Below, piece after piece: positions 47,493 through 55,473 of a DNA stretch of 64,000 nt (position 1 is its first letter; each line of letters opens with the position of its first letter). Source of the stretch: Klebsiella pneumoniae. GTDB lineage: Bacteria; Pseudomonadota; Gammaproteobacteria; Pseudomonadales; UBA5518. A program made the position numbers and the translations under genes. The stretch spans positions 100,139 through 164,138 of the forward strand of contig CAMAXE010000003.1 of assembly GCA_945862145.1 (NCBI GenBank), written 5' to 3'. The notes under the pieces are model-generated. The model was not told the origin of the DNA. It worked only from the letters and a program-made list of their open reading frames with translations, and did no database searches.

Positions 47493-47929
47493 GCGGCGGC
47501 TTCTCGCAGCCCAAAGAACCGCGGTCCGGACCACTTGGTGCCGGTGATCGCGGTCGCAATCGGCGTGAGACTCCGGTAGACCTGCCCCTGCCATGCGTAG
47601 CCGTGCTCTAGCACCGTGACCTCGTAGATTAGCCCCTGCCATTCGCGGATCAGCCGCGTGCCGGGACGGTGGACGGATCGCTGTCGCGAGGTACCGGAGA
47701 GCGCGACAGACAACCGTCGAATCAGCCGCTTGCGCAACCGGGAGGGGTCCTCACCCTGTTGCTCGGCCTGTAGCATCCAGGCGAGGTTGCCACGTAGATA
47801 GGCAAGGCTCGCGCGCGGGCCAGGCTGCTGGCCGGTCGTGCGCTGAAACAACGCGGTCAGTTCCGCCCGATCGGCCGATTCGATCTGCTGGAGGGTTGTG
47901 GATTCGGGGTGCTTGGACCGTCGTGGCAT
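47489..47929 (-). CDS. DUF2924 protein
   Basis: Protein of 146 residues, strongly basic. The family features are RASLAYLRGNLAWMLQAEQQ near residue 42, PGTRLIREWQGLIYEV-type sequence near 95 and a final ITGTKWSGPRFFGL. DUF2924 proteins are regularly encoded directly upstream of large serine recombinases in prophages and islands; a role as recombination partner is plausible but unproven. The ATG at 47929 is used because similarity begins there. Confidence 0.83.
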   Translation of the reverse strand: MPRRSKHPESTTLQQIESADRAELTALFQRTTGQQPGPRASLAYLRGNLAWMLQAEQQGEDPSRLRKRLIRRLSVALSGTSRQRSVHRPGTRLIREWQGLIYEVTVLEHGYAWQGQVYRSLTPIATAITGTKWSGPRFFGLREAAA

Positions 47930-48039
47930 GTCCGCATGGAGCCATACGGTGCGTAGGAAGGCCACTGGTGTCGAGCCGCATGACCAGCGCACTTGTCCGC
48001 TACACGTCGACTTGAATACCGCTCCCACAGAGAGCACCA

Positions 48040-48351
48040 ATGCGCATTGACGCACGCAGGGACCACCCGATGCTCGAAGCAGCAGAGAATCACGAAGGCG
48101 ATGACGGCGATGGCATCCCGCGCGCGCTGCTCAGCGTGCGCGATGCGCTCTGCGACCTGCAGAGTGCCCATCGATTTTTCGGCGAGGCGTTGATTGCGCT
48201 GGGCAGGGTCGGGGAGAGCGGTGTACCGCGCGCCGTCGCAGATGGCGCAACGGTCGTTCTGGACCTGCTCGGCGAGCGTGATGTCGCGTTGCTGGTCGAA
48301 CTTGACCGCCTGACAGCCCTGGAACGGCACGCAGTGGGTTCGGACATGTAA
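48040..48351 (+). CDS. Hypothetical island protein
   Basis: Possible protein of 103 residues, not recognised. The first 25 residues are rich in Asp, Glu and His; the remainder is helical and Leu/Ala-rich (ALLSVRDALCDLQSAHRFFG, then ELDRLTALERH). A second start at 48070 is possible. An AGAGAG-type ribosome site precedes the first ATG. It is oriented away from the recombinase unit. A competing minus-strand frame across the same DNA looks less protein-like, but strand choice is not certain. Confidence 0.45.
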   Translation: MRIDARRDHPMLEAAENHEGDDGDGIPRALLSVRDALCDLQSAHRFFGEALIALGRVGESGVPRAVADGATVVLDLLGERDVALLVELDRLTALERHAVGSDM

Positions 48352-48434
48352 ACGGACGGCGTGTGTGCTGGCCCGGCGCGGTGCCGATGAGAGGACTATA
48401 GTCGCGGCAGCGACTCAATTGGGGGAGAGCAAGC

Positions 48435-48812
48435 ATGGCTGGGGACTCGCCCACGCGCTTCACACTGGAGCCCGAGCGCTGGTACGCCTGCGAGGTGATC
48501 GGAGATGGCTTCGACGAGGACCGCTGCGCGTACTCGCCGATCCGTGTGCTTTCGCTCACGCCCGGTGCATCGGGGCCTGGCACGCTGACGCTTAACTTCT
48601 ACCACGCCAACTACCCCGAGGGCGTGCGTGACAAGACGTACGATCTCACGGTGATCGAGCGCACCGGCCGGCTGCTCCTCGTGCGCAGTCGCACGCACCG
48701 ACCAATCCGGCTTCTGCAGATCTATGAGATTGACTGGGCGTGGATGACCCGCCACGCGGGCATTGAAGCGGCCGCAGTCCCCCTGCAGCAATGGCTCAGC
48801 GCGAACGCGTAA
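48435..48812 (+). CDS. Conserved phage/island-type hypothetical protein
   Basis: Protein of 125 residues, not assignable to a named family. A GGGGGAGAG ribosome-binding site lies right before the ATG. It is predicted to be mostly beta, with RFTLEPERWYACEVIGDGFD near residue 8, LTLNFYHANYPEGVRDKTY near 52 and LLQIYEIDWAWMTRH near 94. The FYHANYPEGVR stretch recurs, from memory, in small proteins near terminase genes of proteobacterial prophages. Function unknown; it is oriented against the terminase operon. Confidence 0.65.
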   Translation: MAGDSPTRFTLEPERWYACEVIGDGFDEDRCAYSPIRVLSLTPGASGPGTLTLNFYHANYPEGVRDKTYDLTVIERTGRLLLVRSRTHRPIRLLQIYEIDWAWMTRHAGIEAAAVPLQQWLSANA

Positions 48813-48821
48813 GGGCCCGCC

Positions 48822-49091
48822 CTACACCCAGCGTGCGTGGGTCTCCGCCGACACCCCCTCAACGGCCTTTGCATCGCGCGGTCGCGTGTCGTAGACCTTG
48901 AGCAGCCGAGCCATCAGCTTCACCTGGTGCAGCAGGTAAAGCCGCTGCGCCCCGGGAATCAGCGATTTCGGGATCAGTCCGTCGCGGTCCCAATTGATGA
49001 TCTTCTGCGGATAGGTGCCGATCAGATCAGACGCCGTTCTCGTGGTGAACGCTAAGGGTACGAAGCGCCACGCGAGCGCCCGCGACGCGCG
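48822..49091 (-). CDS. MerR-like helix-turn-helix frame without a canonical start codon
   Basis: An open frame of 89 codons bounded by TAG at 49092-49094 and stop at 48822-48824. The sequence FTTRTASDLIGTYPQKIINW followed by DRDGLIPKSLIP and RLYLLHQVKLMARLLKVYD is a MerR-type winged helix (helix-turn-helix, W-DR-GLI wing, then a dimerisation helix). Such proteins act as repressors or excisionases in mobile elements. No ATG, GTG or TTG occurs before or within the conserved part; the first ATG is in the dimerisation helix. It may use a rare start (CTG or ATC), be expressed through a frameshift from the terminase gene, or be a pseudogene that lost its start. Confidence 0.5.
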   Translation of the reverse strand, partial: RASRALAWRFVPLAFTTRTASDLIGTYPQKIINWDRDGLIPKSLIPGAQRLYLLHQVKLMARLLKVYDTRPRDAKAVEGVSAETHARWV

Positions 49092-49131
49092 CTACGCCTG
49101 TCAGCCCCGGGGGCGGTCGACTCACGCGCGG

Positions 49132-50550
49132 CTACTCCTCGTAGGGCGGGGAGTGCAGGTGCATGTTGCCGAATTCCAGGCGCGCTGCTCGCAGGAACAG
49201 CGACAACGCATCCACTTGATCGTCGTATTTTCCCTTGGGGAAGTTGCGCAGCTCGTGGAGGAAGCACTCGAGCCAGGGAGCGGACTTCGGTAACCAGACC
49301 TCGCCCCGCTCGAGCGCACCGGACTCGGCGAGCATGCGGGTCGCCTTGTCTCCGTGCGGTGTGTCGTAGACGAGCGGGAGTTTATGGTCGGCCAGCAGCC
49401 GCTGCACTAGGGCTTGACCGGCACCGACGGCTTCCAGCACGACGACACTCGGGCGCCAGCGGCGCGCTTGCGCATAGACCGCCGCCTCGACCGCGGGAAA
49501 GGTCAGCTGCACGCGATACACATCCCGGATGTAGAAATTTCCCTGGCAGACCAGGACGGTCAGGCACACCGTCCAGTTGGCGGTTTCCGAGACGGTGTAT
49601 GCGGTATCCCACGCCTGCACGATAAAGCTGTCGGGCGGATGGCCGTTGACGCATTTGTAGTACTTGAGCTTGGTGATGTCGACGATGGCGCCCTCGAGGA
49701 GTGTCGGGCGTTGCTGGTACTGGGTGGCAAACCGGGCCTCGCCCATTTCGCGCCGCATGTGCTTCAGCGTGTCCTGTGACTCGAATGCCGGGTGCAGCGC
49801 GTCACCGGGCTGCCGCTCGTACACCTTGTCGGGGCCGATGGGGATCGCCTCCGCCAACTCCGCAATCGCGGACAGATTCAGGTGCATCCAGGTGCCACCC
49901 TGCTCCAGCAGCGAGCCCACGAGGTCCGCCTCGTGCAGGCGCTGTTGGACCACGATGATGACGCCGTTCGCCTTGTCGTTCAGGCGCGAGAGCAGCGTGT
50001 TGGTGTAGAACTCAAAGGCCGCGTCGCGCTTGGTCGGGGACAGCGCCTCATCGGCCTTCTGCAAGTCATCCACGATGATGATGTCCGCGCCAAACCCGGT
50101 CATCGGACCGCCGGGGGAGAGTGCGAGGCGCGTGCCGTGTTGATCGGTTTCAATCAGGGTCTGGGTGCTCCGTCGAATCCGCGTCCCGGGGAAGCACGCC
50201 CGGTACCACGGCGACTCCATGACGAGGCGCGTGTCATCCGAGAGCTTGCTCGCCAGCGCGTCGCCGTAGCTCACGCACAGCAGGCGCAGCGTCGGGTCAT
50301 TCCCCAGGGCCCACGCGGCAAATGCAACGGAGGCTGAGATGGATTTCAGATAGCGGGGCGGTAGCGTGATGATCAGCCGTTTGCACTCCCGGCTGAAGCA
50401 GCGCTCGAGCTGGTAGGCCATGGCCTCGATATGCCAGTTCGCCAGGTACGTAGCGCCCGGATTGAGCTCGGCAAAGACGCGGCGAATCATGACGACCAGG
50501 TGGCGACGGGTGATCGCATCCAGCACCGCCTTTTCTTCGGGTTGCGTCAT
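49132..50550 (-). CDS. terL: Phage terminase large subunit
   Basis: DNA-packaging motor ATPase and nuclease, 472 residues. The ATPase domain has an adapted Walker A, LPPRYLKSIS near residue 62 (the usual GKS is LKS, as in one TerL subgroup), and Walker B IIIVDDLQKADEA near 155, with motif III in VIIVVQQRLHEADLVG near 195. The C-terminal RNase H-like nuclease shows AWDTAYTVSETANWT near 312, VLEAVGAGQALVQ near 367 and KGKYDDQVDALSLF near 440, which together supply the acidic metal ligands. It overlaps the DUF5681 gene by 4 bp. No portal gene follows, which is unusual for a functional prophage. Confidence 0.93.
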   Translation of the reverse strand: MTQPEEKAVLDAITRRHLVVMIRRVFAELNPGATYLANWHIEAMAYQLERCFSRECKRLIITLPPRYLKSISASVAFAAWALGNDPTLRLLCVSYGDALASKLSDDTRLVMESPWYRACFPGTRIRRSTQTLIETDQHGTRLALSPGGPMTGFGADIIIVDDLQKADEALSPTKRDAAFEFYTNTLLSRLNDKANGVIIVVQQRLHEADLVGSLLEQGGTWMHLNLSAIAELAEAIPIGPDKVYERQPGDALHPAFESQDTLKHMRREMGEARFATQYQQRPTLLEGAIVDITKLKYYKCVNGHPPDSFIVQAWDTAYTVSETANWTVCLTVLVCQGNFYIRDVYRVQLTFPAVEAAVYAQARRWRPSVVVLEAVGAGQALVQRLLADHKLPLVYDTPHGDKATRMLAESGALERGEVWLPKSAPWLECFLHELRNFPKGKYDDQVDALSLFLRAARLEFGNMHLHSPPYEE

Positions 50551-50963
50551 GGTCCCTCCCGCCGCGGTGGCGTGGTCTTCAGCTCCTCGAGGAGTTGGCG
50601 CCGAAAGTTGTCCAGGATGTCTTGATCGTTGCGGCTCATTTCATCGGGATCGGTGCGGCCGCCGCCCGCGTGCTCGATGTCGTCGAGCTTCTTCAGCAGC
50701 ACGATCACCGCGCGCACGTCGCCCTTCAGCGCTTTGGCGAGCAGCGACTTCACCATGGCCTTTTGCTTGCTCATCCGGCGCGTGCGTCCGCCTTCGGTCA
50801 CGATGATCTGCTCGCGCATCTCCTCCAGAATGTCGGAGGCGACGTTTTGCACGCCGGACGGGCGCCCCTTCGGATTGCCGGACTGGCCCGGCCGAAATTG
50901 GGTGTGCTTTGGCGGCCGGCGGTAGCCGACCGCGTAGTCGTTGGATTCGTCGTTATCGGCCAC
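50547..50963 (-). CDS. DUF5681 protein (possible small terminase-like partner)
   Basis: Protein of 138 residues with the DUF5681 signature YRRPPKHTQFRPGQSGNPKG near residue 13, followed by RPSGVQN. A helical middle (ILEEMREQIIV, MSKQKAMVKSLLAKALKGD) and an acidic C-terminus follow. Genes of this family are commonly found directly before terminase large subunits, and it overlaps terL here by ATGA, so a DNA-recognition or small-terminase role is a reasonable inference, not shown. Confidence 0.82.
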   Translation of the reverse strand: MADNDESNDYAVGYRRPPKHTQFRPGQSGNPKGRPSGVQNVASDILEEMREQIIVTEGGRTRRMSKQKAMVKSLLAKALKGDVRAVIVLLKKLDDIEHAGGGRTDPDEMSRNDQDILDNFRRQLLEELKTTPPRREGP

Positions 50964-50965
50964 GA

Positions 50966-52291
50966 TCAGTCCTCCGCGTCCGGAGCCGGGCGGCGCCGCG
51001 CGGCCGCGCGTACCGCAAAGGTCTCGCCGCTCGCGACGTGGATCGCTTCACCCCCGGTCAACGCCTGCCAGCGCTGGATCGCGACGTCCACGTAGCCGGG
51101 GTCGATCTCGATACCGCAGCCGATCCGACCCGTTCGTTCGGCCGCGAGGATCGTCGTGCCGGAGCCGAGAAAGCCATCCAGCACGACATCGCGCCGCGCC
51201 GTGACATCGAGGATGGCATCTGCAATTAATTGCACGGGCTTGACGGTTGGGTGCGCGGCGAGGGCGGCTTCACGCTCGGCGCCGAAGGCGTTCATGCCGG
51301 CGTACTGCCAGAGGTTGGTGCGGTAGCGCCCGTTCTTGCCGAGCTCGACGTTGTTGCGGTGGGGGGCGTCACCGACGCGTGCGACGAGAACGAGCTCATG
51401 CTGGGAGCGGTAGAGCGAGCCCATGCCGCCGTTGCTCTTGGCCCAGACGCAAAGATTCAGGACCGAGCCGTAGAGTCGCCGCGCGGCAGAGAGAAGCTCC
51501 GCGAGGTGGCGCCAGTCCATGAACACGAAGTGAACCGCCCCATCTGCGCTCACCCGCACCATTGCCCCGAGGCTTGCGTGCAGGAACGCGCAGAAATCCG
51601 CTTCCGACATCTCGCCGCTTGCCATGGCGAACTCCGCGTGGCGGTGGCGCCCAAGGCCGCTGACGTGACCCTGAACGCGGACGTTAAACGGCGGATCGGT
51701 GATCACCATGTTTGCGTTCCGCCCGTCGAGGAGGCGCTCGAGCGCACCCCCCTCGCGGCAGTCACCACAGAGCACGCGGTGCAGTCCGAGTTGCCAGAGG
51801 TCGCCGGGTTCCGTCACGACCACGGTCGGATCGGGTGGCGCGATCAACGTCTCGTCGGCCGCGTCCGCGGCCCCGTCCGGCTCGAGGAGAATATCGATCT
51901 CGGTGACGCTGAAGCCGGTCGCGTCGATATCGAGGTCACTGTCGATCCGCATCAGCTGCTCGATGTTGACGCGCAGCAGATCGCGGTCCCAGCCCGCGTT
52001 CTCGGCGATGCGGTTATCGGCCAACGCGTACGCCAACAGTTGGGCCTCGCTCAGATGGTCCACCTGGATCGTGGGCACCGTCTGCAATCCCAGCTTCTGG
52101 GCGGCGAGCAAACGCGCGTGGCCCGCGACGACGTTACCTGCAGCGTCCGTGACGATCGGGTTGATGAATCCGAGGGTTCGGATCGACTTCGTGACCTGGC
52201 GGAGCTGGCTCGGCGGATGAGTCCGGGGGTTCAGCGGGTTCGCACGGAGCGAATCAAGAGAGACATACGTAATCGCAAGCGTATTAGTCAC
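50966..52291 (-). CDS. ParB-domain / DNA methyltransferase fusion
   Basis: Protein of 441 residues. The N-terminal ParB/sulfiredoxin-like domain (about 1-120) has NPLNPRTHPPSQLRQVTKSI near residue 17, FINPIVTDAAGNVVAGHARL near 45 and ALADNRIAENAGWD near 90. The C-terminal half is a beta-class N6-adenine or N4-cytosine methyltransferase: the catalytic DPPFNVRVQGH comes first (near 200), and the SAM-binding FLGSGTTILAAERTGRIGCG comes last (near 390). No restriction endonuclease is adjacent, so it is an orphan methylase that may mark island DNA. A GTG at 52300 is also possible, but GAGG spacing favours 52291. Confidence 0.9.
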   Translation of the reverse strand: MTNTLAITYVSLDSLRANPLNPRTHPPSQLRQVTKSIRTLGFINPIVTDAAGNVVAGHARLLAAQKLGLQTVPTIQVDHLSEAQLLAYALADNRIAENAGWDRDLLRVNIEQLMRIDSDLDIDATGFSVTEIDILLEPDGAADAADETLIAPPDPTVVVTEPGDLWQLGLHRVLCGDCREGGALERLLDGRNANMVITDPPFNVRVQGHVSGLGRHRHAEFAMASGEMSEADFCAFLHASLGAMVRVSADGAVHFVFMDWRHLAELLSAARRLYGSVLNLCVWAKSNGGMGSLYRSQHELVLVARVGDAPHRNNVELGKNGRYRTNLWQYAGMNAFGAEREAALAAHPTVKPVQLIADAILDVTARRDVVLDGFLGSGTTILAAERTGRIGCGIEIDPGYVDVAIQRWQALTGGEAIHVASGETFAVRAAARRRPAPDAED

Positions 52292-52300
52292 GGCAGTCAC

Positions 52301-52692
52301 CTCGTTCGGTCATTCCCGAGGTGCCGGCCGGAGTCCTTATAGACGAACGGCTACGGCACGCCCGGGTGTGGATCACCTAAGCGCATGGGTCGCTCCTTCG
52401 TCATGAAGATTGCTCAGCGGCTTGGGAGAGACTGCGTCTTCGCCCACCGTGCCGCTTGCCCGCTAGTGTATGGGGTACCGGAACATCCAAACTAGCGATT
52501 TTTCGTGGTAGACCCGTAGCCTCGGGAGGCGAGCGCTCGGTGCAGGTCAGGGAGACACCACTGCGTACTGGGTACGCTGACGGCGACACCCCGAGCACTC
52601 GACTGTCGACCCGTGCGATGAGTCGCAAAATCCCTAAAGCCGCGATCACGAATGGTCAGAATTCAACGCGCGCAAGCAGGTAAAATGGCTGA
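52301..52692. other. Gene-free boundary region right of the island
   Basis: About 390 bp without a supported gene. Weak frames exist on both strands (52456-52683 plus; 52401-52649 minus) but neither has a ribosome-binding site or recognisable domain. The right end of the island probably lies here. The tiny frame ATGGCTGAATGA at 52684 overlaps the next gene's start and could be a leader. Confidence 0.4.
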
Positions 52693-54033
52693 ATGAAGCG
52701 GATGCATTCTTCTGAAGGTCTTGATCGCACTGGTAGTAACTCTACGCCGGCAGACTACGCTCGCCTGCTGCTTGATTCGCTTGGGTATCGAGCACTATCG
52801 CTTCCGTTTGCCGACACTCGCGGTGCGGCGTCGCTGTGGGCGCAATCCGGTGCAATGTGGCTCACCGGGCACACCAGCGGGTTGCCGCGGTCCTGTCCTG
52901 CGCCGCTTGCGGCATGTGCGCAGGGTGCATGGCTCGCACTCGCGGCGCTGTGCACTGAGCGCTTGGATCCCGCCATGGACGCGTTCAGGCTGCTCGGCGA
53001 GCGCGCTGCGATCGCCGGGCTCGTGCGTCGCGGGCGTGTTTCGGCCGGTCGTGCCTGTCGGTTGCTGGAGACGGCGGACGGGATGCTGGCGATCAACCTT
53101 GCCCGTGAGGCCGACCGGGAGTTGCTGCCGGCGTGGTTGCAGCAATCGCATGTCGATGATGTCGCGCTCGATTGGCTCCTGCGTGAACGCTGCCGCGACG
53201 AGCTGCTGGCACGCGCGCGGCTGCTCGGGCTGGCCGCTGCGCCCGTCGTCCCGCCCCGCGCGTGTGCCGGATGGTTCCGTGCCGGGCGGCACGGTCGATC
53301 CGAGCGCCACGGGACGAAGACGCCGCTGGTCATCGACCTGAGCGCATTGTGGGCGGGACCGCTGTGCGCCCAGTTGCTGTCGCAGTGCGGAGCGCGGGTG
53401 GTCAAGGTCGAGAGCGTGGCCCGGCCCGACGGGGCGCGTTTCGGGCCAGGGGAATTCTTCGATCTTCTCAATGCGGGCAAGGAGAGCGTGGTACTGGAGC
53501 TTCGGTCCGCCGAAGGCCGCGGCCGGCTCGTGCAGTTGCTGCAGCGGGCCGACATCGTGATCGAGTCATCGCGGCCGCGCGCGCTGGAGCAAATGGGCAT
53601 CCGCGCTGCGGACATCGTGGCCGGCCGTCCGGGCATGGTGTGGCTGGCGATCTCCGGCTACGGGCGCGATGCGCCGATGCGCGACTGGATCGCGTATGGC
53701 GACGATGCGGGTGTTGCGGCTGGGCTGTCGTGGCTGGTGGGCGAGCGGGGGCTGGATCCCGTGTTCTGTGGCGACGCGATTGCCGATCCGCTTGCAGGGC
53801 TGCACGCGGCCCTGCTTGTTATCGCTGCGTGGCGTTCGGGGGGCGGCCTACTTCTGGACCTCGCGCTGCACGATGTCGCGGCATGGTGCATCGCGGTCGG
53901 TGCGGTAGCGGAGGACCCGGCAGCCGCGGTGCAGGTCGAGCAACCGCGCGCCCGCCCGAGGCACGCCTACGCGGGTCCCGCGGGCTCTGATACGGCTCGC
54001 GTATTGCGCGAGTTCGCCGCCGGCTGGGCCTGA
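52693..54033 (+). CDS. Family III (CaiB/BaiF) CoA-transferase, unusual layout
   Basis: Protein of 446 residues that would move CoA between acyl groups. The recognised family III core starts only near residue 210: VIDLSALWAGPLCAQLLSQC, then GARVVKVESVARPDGAR, LNAGKESVVLELRS near 262, IVIESSRPRALEQMGI near 289 and WLAISGYGRDAPMRDWIAYG near 317. The first 200 residues contain TADGMLAINLAREADRELLP near 134, which resembles the middle part of a normal family III enzyme, so the order of segments looks rearranged. The C-terminus ends soon after the usual DAAL-type helix region. The usual active-site Asp position is uncertain. It is followed directly by the amidohydrolase gene with no gap. Confidence 0.75.
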   Translation: MKRMHSSEGLDRTGSNSTPADYARLLLDSLGYRALSLPFADTRGAASLWAQSGAMWLTGHTSGLPRSCPAPLAACAQGAWLALAALCTERLDPAMDAFRLLGERAAIAGLVRRGRVSAGRACRLLETADGMLAINLAREADRELLPAWLQQSHVDDVALDWLLRERCRDELLARARLLGLAAAPVVPPRACAGWFRAGRHGRSERHGTKTPLVIDLSALWAGPLCAQLLSQCGARVVKVESVARPDGARFGPGEFFDLLNAGKESVVLELRSAEGRGRLVQLLQRADIVIESSRPRALEQMGIRAADIVAGRPGMVWLAISGYGRDAPMRDWIAYGDDAGVAAGLSWLVGERGLDPVFCGDAIADPLAGLHAALLVIAAWRSGGGLLLDLALHDVAAWCIAVGAVAEDPAAAVQVEQPRARPRHAYAGPAGSDTARVLREFAAGWA

Positions 54034-55473
54034 ATGCCGGCCTCCAGCTGGTTGATCCGGGGAGCCATGCTGCCGGGGCGCGGCATGCGTGACCTGCGTA
54101 TCGATGGCGCGAACATAACGGGAATCGCGCGGCAACTGGAGCGCGTGCCCGGGGAGGCGGTTGTCGAGGCTGGCGGCCACACGCTGATCCGCGGCCTCCA
54201 CGATCACCACATTCATCTCTTTGCGACAGCGGCGGCGCGCGCCTCGTTGCAGTGCGGTCCGCCTGAGGTGCGCGACGAGCAGGGTTTGAGGCAGGCGATT
54301 GCGTCCTGTCCGGGCACGGCGGGGGACTGGATCCGAGGCGTCGGTTTCCATGAGAGCGTGTGCGAGCGCCTCGACAGGCGCTGGCTTGACGCTGTTTGCC
54401 CGGAGCGCCCGGTGCGCATCCAGCACCGCAGCGGCATGCAGTGGGTACTGAATTCCTGTGCCATCACGCAGCTTCGCCTAGCCGGTGACGAGCCGCTTCC
54501 ACCCGGTGCCGGTATCGACGTGAATGGCGAACCCGACGGACGCTTCCTAGGCCTCGATCAATGGCTTGGCGAGCGCATTCCGCAATCGTGGCCTGCGCTT
54601 GGCAAGCTCTCGGAACAGCTCGCCCGCTTTGGCATCACCGGTGTGACCGATGCAGGAGTACGCAACGGCAGGAGCATATGGAATGCGCTGCATGAAGCCT
54701 GTACCCGCGGAGAATTTGTTCAGCGGTTGCTCGTGATGGGCAATGAGGAGCTGAACGGGCTTGTCGCAACAGGCCCTGCCAGGATCGAGGTCGGGCCCCT
54801 CAAGATCTATCTCAGGGAGACGCAATTCCCCGATCTGGAATCGCTGGTGCGACGCATGCGGGCTGCGCGCACGCACGGCCGTACAATTGCGGTTCATTGT
54901 GTAACGCGCGCGGAGCTTGCATTTGCGATCGCGGCCATTGACGAGGCGGGTAGCGTAACGGGGGATCGCATCGAACACGCAGCGATCGCGGATGACCAGG
55001 CGATTCGCGAGCTTGCGCGGCTCGGAATCACCGTCGTAACGCAGCCGCACTTCATCGCCGAACGGGGCACGCAATATCTTGCAGACGTGGACCGCGAGGA
55101 TCACGAGTTGCTGTACCGCGGCGCCGGGTTCCTCAGGCAGGGCGTTGCGCTCGCGGCCGGCAGCGATGCGCCTTACGGGGGCGTTGATCCGTGGAGCGCG
55201 ATGCGTGCCGCGATTGCGCGCCGTACGTGCGAGGGGGTGTTGATCGGTGCCTGCGAAGCGCTCGAACTGCAGCAGGCATTCATGCTCTTCTCGGGCGATC
55301 CAGGGCTGCCCGGGAGCGCGGTGCGCGGGCCTGCCGTTGGCGATGTCGCCGACCTGTGCCTGCTCGACCTGCCGCAGCTGGCGAACGTAGCCGACCTTCA
55401 CGCGCAACGCGTGAGGCTCACGGTGTGTGCGGGACGGATCGTGCACGACAGCGGCGGTTTCAGCGCGCGCTGA
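54034..55473 (+). CDS. Amidohydrolase family protein (YtcJ-like)
   Basis: Metal-dependent hydrolase of the amidohydrolase_3 type, 479 residues. LIRGLHDHHIHLFATA near residue 50 holds the first metal ligands (H-x-H), GITGVTDAGVRNGR near 200, IAVHCVTRAELAFAI near 285 supplies a metal His, and LAAGSDAPYGGVDPWSAMRA near 371 contains the catalytic Asp. There is no signal peptide, so it is cytosolic. Substrate unknown; in this cluster a cyclic amide, lactam or ester is conceivable. Its ATG directly follows the CoA-transferase stop, and its end overlaps the convergent crotonase gene by 14 bp. Confidence 0.85.
   Translation: MPASSWLIRGAMLPGRGMRDLRIDGANITGIARQLERVPGEAVVEAGGHTLIRGLHDHHIHLFATAAARASLQCGPPEVRDEQGLRQAIASCPGTAGDWIRGVGFHESVCERLDRRWLDAVCPERPVRIQHRSGMQWVLNSCAITQLRLAGDEPLPPGAGIDVNGEPDGRFLGLDQWLGERIPQSWPALGKLSEQLARFGITGVTDAGVRNGRSIWNALHEACTRGEFVQRLLVMGNEELNGLVATGPARIEVGPLKIYLRETQFPDLESLVRRMRAARTHGRTIAVHCVTRAELAFAIAAIDEAGSVTGDRIEHAAIADDQAIRELARLGITVVTQPHFIAERGTQYLADVDREDHELLYRGAGFLRQGVALAAGSDAPYGGVDPWSAMRAAIARRTCEGVLIGACEALELQQAFMLFSGDPGLPGSAVRGPAVGDVADLCLLDLPQLANVADLHAQRVRLTVCAGRIVHDSGGFSAR

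Larger units (their letters stand above)
45780..52300. mobile_element. Recombinase/terminase mobile island (prophage-like, no structural genes)
   Basis: The block holds a large serine recombinase and DUF2924 protein at one end and a ParB-methyltransferase, DUF5681 and terminase large subunit operon at the other. Two small unknown genes and a MerR-like frame lie between. Packaging and DNA-modification genes without capsid, portal or tail genes point either to a decayed prophage or to a phage-dependent satellite. The exact ends are not determined; the coordinates are those of the outermost genes. Confidence 0.7.

Noticed and set aside
45755..52387. AAGCGCATG at 45755-45763 and 52379-52387 as island attachment repeats
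   Set aside because: Nine bases shared over this distance can occur by chance, and flanking bases do not extend the match.
52401..52649. Minus-strand 82-codon frame in the boundary region
   Set aside because: No ribosome-binding site, no domain, and a competing plus-strand frame of equal quality; left as unexplained DNA.
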